Assembly: GCA_947570515.1 (NCBI GenBank)
Contig: CANOUM010000103.1
Span: 1 to 6,207, forward strand
DNA from: an uncultured Clostridia bacterium
Lineage (GTDB): Bacteria; Bacillota; Clostridia; Lachnospirales; Bianqueaceae
Direction: 5' to 3'
DNA length: 6,207 bases
Part shown: positions 1 through 4,406 of the stretch, piece after piece
Layout of the letters: each line of letters starts with the position of its first letter
Numbering within the stretch: position 1 is the stretch's first letter
The notes under the pieces: generated by a model
What the model saw: the letters and a program-made list of their open reading frames with translations, nothing else
What the model was told of the DNA's origin: nothing
The model's database searches: none
Made by a program: the position numbers and the translations under genes

Positions 1-340
1 GTGTTGGTACCCCATAATGCTGTGCATACTCGGCCCATTGTTCAATGCTTTCGATTGGCATAGAAATGATGGAACTCGCCTCATGAATAAAAGCCTTCAA
101 GATGTCTATTTCTTTCGCCCATTCACGATATCTATCATTTTTGATTTTAAGCTTATCAATTATATCTATTTGCTTTCTAAAGATACCGGGAAGTAATTCA
201 TAATCTTTATTAGATAATCCTCTATATAGAAATTGTACACCCACTGGATTATTTATCATCATTTCCGTTGGATAATATGACTTAAGCTGCTCAATAGTTT
301 TTAAGTACTCACTCAGTGATCCAATAGTTATTTCATTCAG
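1..340 (-). CDS. FRG-domain protein, N-terminal part (3' end outside window)
   Basis: I translated this open frame by hand; it reads 113 codons from a CTG at 340-338 and runs off the left edge. Seen in the product (CTG as residue 1): a helical lead-in, then Y-R-G at residues 39-41, E-L-L-P-x-I-F-R at 48-55, an acidic/aromatic helix (EWAKEIDILKAF, 73-84) and QWAEYAQHYGVPT at 101-113. These are the ordered hallmarks of the FRG domain, named for its conserved F/Y-R-G motif, and the frame stops just where the family usually continues with R-L-L-D. The biochemical role of the domain is not settled; members are frequent in accessory and prophage-like regions, so I assign no function. No ATG gives this frame: the in-frame ATG at 355-353 meets TGA after one codon. 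The gene either starts at CTG 340 (GGGGTGA 6 bases upstream) or is damaged. The sequence is visibly more AT-rich than copA, suggesting acquisition. Confidence 0.75.
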   Translation of the reverse strand, partial: MNEITIGSLSEYLKTIEQLKSYYPTEMMINNPVGVQFLYRGLSNKDYELLPGIFRKQIDIIDKLKIKNDRYREWAKEIDILKAFIHEASSIISMPIESIEQWAEYAQHYGVPT

Positions 341-362
341 AATTCTTCACCCCATTTATTAT

Positions 363-368
363 CTCTCC
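363..368 (-). promoter_or_regulatory. Ribosome binding site in front of the ATG-GGG-TGA start
   Basis: GGAGAG on the minus strand lies exactly 7 bases before the ATG at 355-353. That ATG is in frame with the FRG-domain gene but is followed by GGG and then TGA (349-347). A well-spaced ribosome binding site on an immediately terminated frame suggests either a nonsense mutation at codon 3 or a two-codon leader before re-initiation at CTG 340. Confidence 0.5.
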
Positions 369-381
369 AAATAATTTATAT

Positions 382-408
382 ATTATAACATTTTGGTCAA
401 TAATTCAA
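382..408 (-). promoter_or_regulatory. Possible promoter of the FRG-domain gene
   Basis: On the minus strand TTGAAT (408-403) and a perfect TATAAT (387-382) are separated by 15 bases, slightly short of the 17 usual for a housekeeping sigma factor. The -10 box ends 13 bases before the GGAGAG ribosome binding site, leaving a short leader. The surroundings are AT-rich, so chance matches are likely and this is only a candidate. Confidence 0.4.
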
Positions 409-723
409 GCTGAGTAGCTTTTTACATCATTATCTCATTTCATATTTTATTATGATGCCTTTAAACTTTAGAACTACCCTCTCTTTTCCCCGCTTTCTTG
501 TTGCATTCCACTCAAAATGCTGCCGTAACTTCATCACTTCTCTTCGCTTCCTTGTTCTGCAATCGAACCTCATTTTTCGAATACTCAACCATTTTAAGTT
601 ACTAACACATTACAGCATTCTTTCAAATGATTGACAACAACATACTGGTTTTCAGTTTCTTCCTTAATATCCCAATATTATCCAAATCCTTGCTTAATCC
701 ATATTGTATTCATGACCATTTAT

Positions 724-772
724 TTAGCAAAAAATCCCTTCAGGATTTCTTATACCATAGTGACATCGCAAG
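724..772 (-). repeat. Imperfect direct repeat, copy 1
   Basis: Two matching blocks in the same order as in copy 2 (956-1010). Block one (724-751, 28 bases, beginning TTAGCAAAAAATCCC) matches 956-982 at about 24 of 28 aligned columns, with one gap. Block two (756-772, CATAGTGACATCGCAAG) matches 994-1010 at 14 of 17. The block spacing differs, 4 versus 11 bases. Block one contains a small hairpin, AAATCC/GGATTT around CTTCA. Strand is assigned arbitrarily from the frame that reads through both copies. Confidence 0.75.
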
Positions 773-941
773 TTTGCCAAAGACAAACTTAGAGTGCAGC
801 ACGAATACTTGACTAACCGAAATATATCAGGCTGCGCTTGCGTACACATAACAAACGATATATTGAAAAGACATATACGCAATATGCCGATTTGCATACA
901 TGTAGTCTTCAAAATCAACACATAACTTGTACGCACAAGTT
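770..941. repeat. Hairpin cluster between the direct repeats
   Basis: Several perfect short inverted repeats fall in this stretch: AAGTTTG/CAAACTT at 770-790 (7-base arms, 7-base loop), CATAT/ATATG at 872-886 (5-base loop), and AACTTGT/ACAAGTT at 924-941 (7-base arms, ACGC loop). GCGTAC (840-845) could pair at longer range with GTACGC (929-934), and ACACATAAC occurs twice (844-852, 918-926). Together these could fold as a multi-stem RNA or single-stranded DNA. No known RNA family is recognised. Confidence 0.55.
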
Positions 942-955
942 CACTACAAGCAAAC

Positions 956-1010
956 TTAGCAAGAAATCCCTCCGGGATTCTTGCCTTGATTTTCATAGTA
1001 ATATCGTAAG
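956..1010 (-). repeat. Imperfect direct repeat, copy 2
   Basis: Partner of the copy at 724-772, lying 232 bases further on. Its first block is itself a strong inverted repeat at 960-983: CAAGAA and TCCC pair with GGGA and TTCTTG, with one bulged A and a 3-base centre. The nine bases just before it, CAAACTTAG (951-959), also occur at 784-792 inside the module, so parts of the sequence are reused at several scales. The substitutions relative to copy 1 partly preserve the hairpin, which hints at selection on structure rather than on a protein. Confidence 0.75.
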
Positions 1011-1091
1011 CCATCCCTCCGTCATTCCCGCATGACTGCCCCCCCCAACGATTTCTCCCCGATTCATGCATAAGGCTTCTAATTTTTTCCA

Positions 1092-1117
1092 TACTAAATC
1101 AATGATCATTAATTTTG
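1092..1117. promoter_or_regulatory. Imperfect palindrome upstream of the copA promoter
   Basis: The core AATGATCATT (1100-1109) is a perfect 10-base palindrome. Extending it symmetrically to 26 bases keeps 11 of 13 positions paired. It ends 9 bases before the -35 box of copA, a position where an activator or secondary regulator could bind. No regulator is identified; AT-rich palindromes also arise by chance. Confidence 0.3.
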
Positions 1118-1126
1118 TCTTTTCTA

Positions 1127-1156
1127 CTTGACAACAATTTCCAAAAAAGATATAAT
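1127..1156 (+). promoter_or_regulatory. copA promoter (-35 TTGACA, -10 TATAAT)
   Basis: A perfect TTGACA at 1127-1132 and a perfect TATAAT at 1151-1156 are separated by 18 bases, one more than optimal. Transcription would begin around 1163, inside the operator palindrome, leaving a leader of roughly 43 bases before copA. Two perfect hexamers imply high basal strength, which fits a promoter held down by a repressor. Confidence 0.88.
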
Positions 1157-1162
1157 ACCCTT

Positions 1163-1179
1163 ACACCCCCAGGGGGTGT
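1163..1179. promoter_or_regulatory. CsoR-like copper operator
   Basis: ACACCCCC-A-GGGGGTGT is a perfect inverted repeat with 8-base arms around a single central base. Known CsoR operators are pseudopalindromes with C-tract/G-tract halves of this type in front of copper genes, and CopY-type boxes (TACAnnTGTA) do not match. It begins 7 bases after the -10 box, over the predicted transcription start, so a bound repressor would block initiation. In the CsoR family Cu(I) binding releases the protein from DNA, so the expected behaviour is copper induction. No csoR gene lies in the window, so the regulator must be encoded elsewhere. Confidence 0.75.
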
Positions 1180-1189
1180 CTAATAAAAA

Positions 1190-1195
1190 AAGGAG
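1190..1195 (+). promoter_or_regulatory. Ribosome binding site that decides the copA start
   Basis: AAGGAG ends 10 bases before ATG 1206. The frame is open upstream to 1128, but any earlier start would lie inside the -35/-10 promoter or the operator, so 1206 is the only start consistent with transcription. Confidence 0.85.
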
Positions 1196-1205
1196 CTTTC
1201 CACTC

Positions 1206-3743
1206 ATGAAAGAAAAGTATACGATCACCGGCATGACTTGCTCTGCCTGCTCTGCACGCGTTGACAAATGTGTACGCAAGCTGGATGGTGTAAAAGATGT
1301 AAACGTCAATCTCTTAACCAACAGTATGAGTGTAATCTATGACGAGACCATACTGCCGGCTGCTTCCATTGTATCTGCCGTCACCGATGCTGGTTATGGT
1401 GCATTCCCTGAAAAGGCATCCGCTAATGCCAAAAGCAGTGCGCAAAGCGCACAAAAACCTGATGTACTTGCCGATCAGGCCAAAAGCATGAAGCACCGTT
1501 TAATTATTTCTTTTGCTTTTTTAATCCCGCTCATGTATGTTTCCATGGGCTCTATGATGGGGCTGCCGCTTCCCGGCTTTCTCACCGGAATGGAAAATGC
1601 GGTAGCCTTTGGCCTAACGCAATTTTTATTATGCCTGCCTATCATTTATGTAAACCGCAAATATTACCAAGTTGGATTCAAAACCCTGCTGCACGGCGCC
1701 CCCAATATGGATACTCTGATCGCAATTGGCAGCAGCGCTGCCTTAATCTACGGCGTGTTCGCGATCTACCGCATTGGCTATGGGCTGGGCACACACAATA
1801 TGGAACTTGTGCATCAATACCATATGGATCTCTATTTTGAATCGGCTGCCATGATTTTAGCGCTGATCACGCTGGGCAAAACTCTTGAGGCACGCTCAAA
1901 AGGTAAAACCGGTGAAGCTATTTCCAAACTCATGGATCTGGCGCCAGAAACAGCATTGGTGGAACGTGACGGCGTTCAGCTTGAAATTCCCTCTGCTGAT
2001 GTGTTATCCGGTGATATCGTACTTGTTAAACCTGGAAGCCGCATTCCGGTAGACGGCGTTATCCTGGAGGGATCTTCCAGTTTGGATGAGGCTGCCATCA
2101 CCGGTGAAAGTATTCCGGTAGAAAAAGGACCGGGCGATACGGTTGTGTCTGCCACCATCAATAAAACAGGTTTTTTCAAATTCCGTGCTACAAAAGTAGG
2201 CGACGATACCACGCTGGCGCAGATTATCCGTCTGGTAGAAGAAGCAAGCTCCAGCAAAGCGCCGATTGCTAAAATTGCCGATAAAATCGCCGGTATCTTC
2301 GTCCCCATTGTCATGGTCATTGCCCTCATTGCCACCATCGTTTGGCTGCTGATGGGATATTCATTTGAATTTGCCATGTCCATCGGCATTGCCGTACTGG
2401 TTGTTTCCTGCCCTTGTGCGCTTGGCCTTGCCACTCCTGTAGCTATCATGGTAGGTACAGGAAAAGGAGCCGAAAACGGAATCCTCATCAAATCCGGAGA
2501 AGCCCTGGAAACAGCGCATAGTATCGATACCGTTGTCATGGATAAAACCGGCACAATTACAGAAGGCCGTCCGCAGGTTACCGATATCGTATCTGCTCTC
2601 CCCTCTGAGGAGTTATTAACCATCGCCGCTGCTCTGGAAAAGCAAAGCGAACATCCTCTTGCCGAAGCCATTTTAAAGCAAGCCGATACTCTTTCTCTCT
2701 CTTTGCCCTCTGTACAGGATTTTGAAGCCATTTCTGGCCGCGGTGTACGCGGAAGCATTGACGGCGTTCTGTACTATGCCGGCAACCGTGCTCTCATGCA
2801 GGAGCATCAGATCGATATCGCATCCGCAGAGCAGGATCTGATCCGTTTAGCGGATGAAGGCAAGACTCCTCTTATCTTCGCCAAGGACGGCCAATATCTC
2901 GGGATCATCGCTGTCAGCGATGTAGTAAAGCCCACCAGCCAGGAGGCCATTCATCGTTTCAAGGAAATGGGAATTCAAGTGGTCATGCTGACCGGCGACA
3001 ATCAGCGTACGGCCGAGGCGATTCGCCGCCAGCTGGATATTCCTTCTGTGATTGCAGAGGTACTTCCTCAGGATAAAGAACAGGAAATTGCACGTTTGCA
3101 GCAACAGGGCCATTGCACAGCTATGATCGGCGACGGTATTAATGATGCACCGGCTCTCGCCAGAGCCGATGTCGGAATTGCCATTGGAGCCGGCACAGAC
3201 GTGGCTATGGAAAGCGCCGATATCGTATTGATGAAGAGCGATCTCATGGACGCCGTTACCGCTGTACAGCTGAGCAAAGCTGTTCTGCGCAATATCAAAG
3301 AAAATCTCTTCTGGGCTTTCTTTTATAATAGTATTGGTATTCCTTTGGCCGCAGGTCTTTTATTCATTCCCTTCGGTCTCAAGCTCAGCCCCATGTTCGG
3401 TGCTGCTGCCATGAGCCTTAGCAGCGTATGCGTAGTGACCAATGCGCTGCGTCTCAAGTTTTTCAAACCCAGTAAGGTATCCGTCTCTGCGACGGTTCCT
3501 CATATTACTTCATCTCAAACATCAAACAAGGAGGATTTTACAATGAAAATTTCTATTGAAGGCATGATGTGCAACCATTGCACCGGCGCTGTCAGCAAGG
3601 CTTTGAATGCAATCGACGGCGTAGAGGCACAGGTAAGTTTGGAGGATAAGGCTGCTTATATCACCCTATCGAAAGATGTTTCTAAAGAAACGCTTACACA
3701 GGCTATTGTCGATGCCGGCTACGAAGTAGTAGGAATCGAATAA
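1206..3743 (+). CDS. copA: Cu(I)-exporting P1B-1-type ATPase CopA with a C-terminal CopZ-like domain
   Basis: An 845-residue pump that would hydrolyse ATP to move Cu(I) out across the cytoplasmic membrane. N-terminal metal-binding domain at about 1-66 with GMTCSAC (Cys12, Cys15). About eight membrane segments, near 97-115, 131-149, 168-187, 209-225, 363-384, 390-418, 697-720 and 726-747. Actuator TGES at 299-302. Transport-site CPC at 402-404, with YN at 707-708 and MSLSS at 736-740, the combination typical of Cu(I) pumps rather than Zn/Cd pumps. Phosphorylation DKTGT at 446-450 (Asp446), ATP-binding SEHP at 481-484, TGDN at 596-599 and GDGIND at 642-647. After the last segment a 30-residue Ser/Thr-rich linker leads to a second metal-binding domain (780-845, Cys789 and Cys792). 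All catalytic residues are present. The promoter and CsoR-like operator lie directly upstream and a terminator directly downstream, so it forms its own transcription unit. Confidence 0.96.
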   Translation: MKEKYTITGMTCSACSARVDKCVRKLDGVKDVNVNLLTNSMSVIYDETILPAASIVSAVTDAGYGAFPEKASANAKSSAQSAQKPDVLADQAKSMKHRLIISFAFLIPLMYVSMGSMMGLPLPGFLTGMENAVAFGLTQFLLCLPIIYVNRKYYQVGFKTLLHGAPNMDTLIAIGSSAALIYGVFAIYRIGYGLGTHNMELVHQYHMDLYFESAAMILALITLGKTLEARSKGKTGEAISKLMDLAPETALVERDGVQLEIPSADVLSGDIVLVKPGSRIPVDGVILEGSSSLDEAAITGESIPVEKGPGDTVVSATINKTGFFKFRATKVGDDTTLAQIIRLVEEASSSKAPIAKIADKIAGIFVPIVMVIALIATIVWLLMGYSFEFAMSIGIAVLVVSCPCALGLATPVAIMVGTGKGAENGILIKSGEALETAHSIDTVVMDKTGTITEGRPQVTDIVSALPSEELLTIAAALEKQSEHPLAEAILKQADTLSLSLPSVQDFEAISGRGVRGSIDGVLYYAGNRALMQEHQIDIASAEQDLIRLADEGKTPLIFAKDGQYLGIIAVSDVVKPTSQEAIHRFKEMGIQVVMLTGDNQRTAEAIRRQLDIPSVIAEVLPQDKEQEIARLQQQGHCTAMIGDGINDAPALARADVGIAIGAGTDVAMESADIVLMKSDLMDAVTAVQLSKAVLRNIKENLFWAFFYNSIGIPLAAGLLFIPFGLKLSPMFGAAAMSLSSVCVVTNALRLKFFKPSKVSVSATVPHITSSQTSNKEDFTMKISIEGMMCNHCTGAVSKALNAIDGVEAQVSLEDKAAYITLSKDVSKETLTQAIVDAGYEVVGIE
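3481..3495 (+). repeat. Small hairpin in the copA linker
   Basis: CCGTC-tctgc-GACGG forms a 5-base GC-rich stem with a 5-base loop, 32 bases upstream of the internal AAGGAGG. It lies in the poorly conserved linker between pump and CopZ-like domain. It may be a remnant of a former intergenic region or affect access to the internal start; it could also be chance. Confidence 0.3.
3528..3534 (+). promoter_or_regulatory. Internal ribosome binding site for a free CopZ-like protein
   Basis: AAGGAGG, a perfect match to the core Shine-Dalgarno sequence, sits 8 bases before an in-frame ATG (3543) within the copA reading frame. It is stronger and better spaced than the site used for copA itself. It falls exactly at the boundary of the C-terminal metal-binding domain, which argues against coincidence. 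Confidence 0.7.
3543..3743 (+). CDS. copZ: CopZ-like copper chaperone, possible internal translation product of copA
   Basis: Read from the internal ATG, this gives a complete 66-residue metal-binding domain close to the usual length of free CopZ chaperones (just under 70 residues). It begins MKISIEGMMCNHC, with the Cu(I)-binding pair Cys10 and Cys13, and ends in DAGYEVVGIE as such domains typically do. CopZ proteins carry Cu(I) in the cytosol to CopA and to copper sensors. The frame is the same as copA with no stop between them, so the domain is certainly part of the full-length pump. Whether it is also made alone is inferred from the perfect ribosome binding site at 3528-3534. A copA stop codon may have been lost from an ancestral copA-copZ operon, or both forms may be made deliberately. 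Confidence 0.55.
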   Translation: MKISIEGMMCNHCTGAVSKALNAIDGVEAQVSLEDKAAYITLSKDVSKETLTQAIVDAGYEVVGIE

Positions 3744-3745
3744 AG

Positions 3746-3793
3746 AAAAGAGGCCCTTACAAAACAACGTTGTTTTTGTAAGGGCCTCTTTTT
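3746..3793. terminator. Bidirectional intrinsic terminator between copA and the GrpB-family gene
   Basis: A long GC-containing stem (AGAGGCCCTTAC pairing with GTAAGGGCCTCT, extended inward by A/T pairs to about 20 pairs with one bulged T) is flanked by an A tract on the left and a T tract on the right. It therefore reads as an intrinsic terminator from either side. It starts 2 bases after the copA stop, and its outer T run supplies the stop codon of the minus-strand gene at 3794-3792, so it ends both convergent transcripts. Confidence 0.93.
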
Positions 3794-4352
3794 ATACTGA
3801 CTCTGTTTCCGCTTTCCACCTATCCGCTTCTGCCAGCAGCTGATTTATGAGTTCCTGCTTACCTTCTGTATAGTGTTTACGATCGTCAGCAAACTGCTGC
3901 GCCAATTCCTGCTTACGCTTATCATATAAGGCTGCTTTATCCGGATATGCATTCAGATAATCCCGAAAATTGATATAGTGTCTCCAAGCTGCACAGCCAT
4001 ATGGGACAACATGAATATGGTGCGTACGGGTATCATTTTCAAAATCTCCCATAGCAAACAGTCGTTGTCCTGCTATATCCTCGCCTCGATCAATGATCCC
4101 ATGCTGCTCCAGCAGTGCAATATAAGGCACAATATCCTCTATTTTCGAAACTCCCACCGCAATATCGATAATCGGTTTAGCATGAATGGTCAAAATGGCA
4201 GTACTCCCAATATGCTGTATATCGGTAGCAGCATCTCCTAAAATCTGCCTCAGCAGCGTGATGATACTTTCAGCATTTCGTTCCCACGCTTCCTGATGAG
4301 GCATCAGCATCACGGTTTTTCTTTTAAGCCCAATACTCTCTTCCTGTTTCAT
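3792..4352 (-). CDS. GrpB family (UPF0157) protein, nucleotidyltransferase fold
   Basis: A complete 186-residue soluble protein. Family signatures in order: a W at residue 23 in the N-terminal helix, HIGST at 47-51, AKPIIDI at 58-64, RGEDIAGQRLF at 89-99, HHIHVV at 111-116, NFRDYL at 128-133 and YTEGK at 161-165. GrpB proteins are related to the nucleotidyltransferase superfamily, where the G-S turn and following aspartate (here Gly49-Ser50 and Asp63) hold the nucleotide. The substrate is not established, so no reaction is assigned; some relatives are fused to dephospho-CoA kinase, which is not the case here. Length is normal for a stand-alone member. The start is set by GGAGG at 4363-4359, 6 bases from ATG 4352. 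The usual family wording after HIGST (AVPGL) is replaced by AILTI, a minor oddity. The gene is convergent with copA and divergent from the gene at 4407. Confidence 0.92.
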   Translation of the reverse strand: MKQEESIGLKRKTVMLMPHQEAWERNAESIITLLRQILGDAATDIQHIGSTAILTIHAKPIIDIAVGVSKIEDIVPYIALLEQHGIIDRGEDIAGQRLFAMGDFENDTRTHHIHVVPYGCAAWRHYINFRDYLNAYPDKAALYDKRKQELAQQFADDRKHYTEGKQELINQLLAEADRWKAETESV

Positions 4353-4358
4353 TCCTTT

Positions 4359-4363
4359 CCTCC
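4359..4363 (-). promoter_or_regulatory. Ribosome binding site of the GrpB-family gene
   Basis: GGAGG on the minus strand, 6 bases before ATG 4352-4350, within a purine-rich leader. Only 54 bases separate this start from the divergent start at 4407, so the two promoters must overlap this interval or the opposite coding sequence. I see no convincing -35/-10 pair for either gene. Confidence 0.8.
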
Positions 4364-4396
4364 CTCATACATATTTTTCAGCCTGCAAAACGAACC

Positions 4397-4401
4397 GGAG
4401 G
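4397..4401 (+). promoter_or_regulatory. Ribosome binding site that sets the start of the zinc-ribbon nuclease gene
   Basis: GGAGG lies 5 bases before ATG 4407, and no competing in-frame start with a comparable site is seen nearby. Confidence 0.8.
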
Positions 4402-4406
4402 TCCCT

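Larger units (their letters stand above)
356..1126. other. Long region with no supported gene
   Basis: About 770 bases separate the FRG gene from the copA promoter. Short open frames exist on both strands, but none shows a recognisable domain together with a ribosome binding site. The longest (minus strand, 724-1092, 122 codons) runs through both copies of a direct repeat and several hairpins, and its product is Cys- and Ile-rich with no motif, so I read it as repeat sequence rather than a protein. A minus-strand frame at 430-573 would give a 47-residue, very basic peptide without a good ribosome binding site. The region also holds the repeat module at 724-1010, an 8-base C run at 1039-1046, and an imperfect palindrome at 1092-1117. 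The first third (about 440-720) is pyrimidine-rich with nothing else I can identify. Confidence 0.7.

Noticed and set aside
724..1010. CRISPR array
   Set aside because: There are only two degenerate repeats, more than 200 bases apart, with no regular spacers and no cas genes.
1039..1046. Run of eight C as a phase-variation tract
   Set aside because: It is not inside a supported gene nor between -35 and -10 boxes, so slippage would have no evident effect.
724..1092. Minus-strand frame of 122 codons as a protein gene
   Set aside because: It reads straight through both direct repeats and several hairpins, has no motif and no good ribosome binding site. Repeat sequence is the simpler explanation.
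1128..1205. Upstream extension of copA to an earlier ATG or other start
   Set aside because: These codons lie within the -35/-10 promoter and the operator, so they would not be in the transcript, and they lack a ribosome binding site.
1976..2758. Long open frame (260 codons) antisense to copA
   Set aside because: It lies wholly opposite a certain, motif-complete ATPase gene. The product has no domain, shows the low-complexity Ser/Thr/Met/Ala pattern of an antisense shadow, and has no recognisable ribosome binding site.
4347..4375. Candidate promoter for the gene at 4407 (TTTCAT, 17 bases, CATATT)
   Set aside because: Both hexamers are weak matches and the region is AT-rich next to the GrpB gene start; not better than chance.
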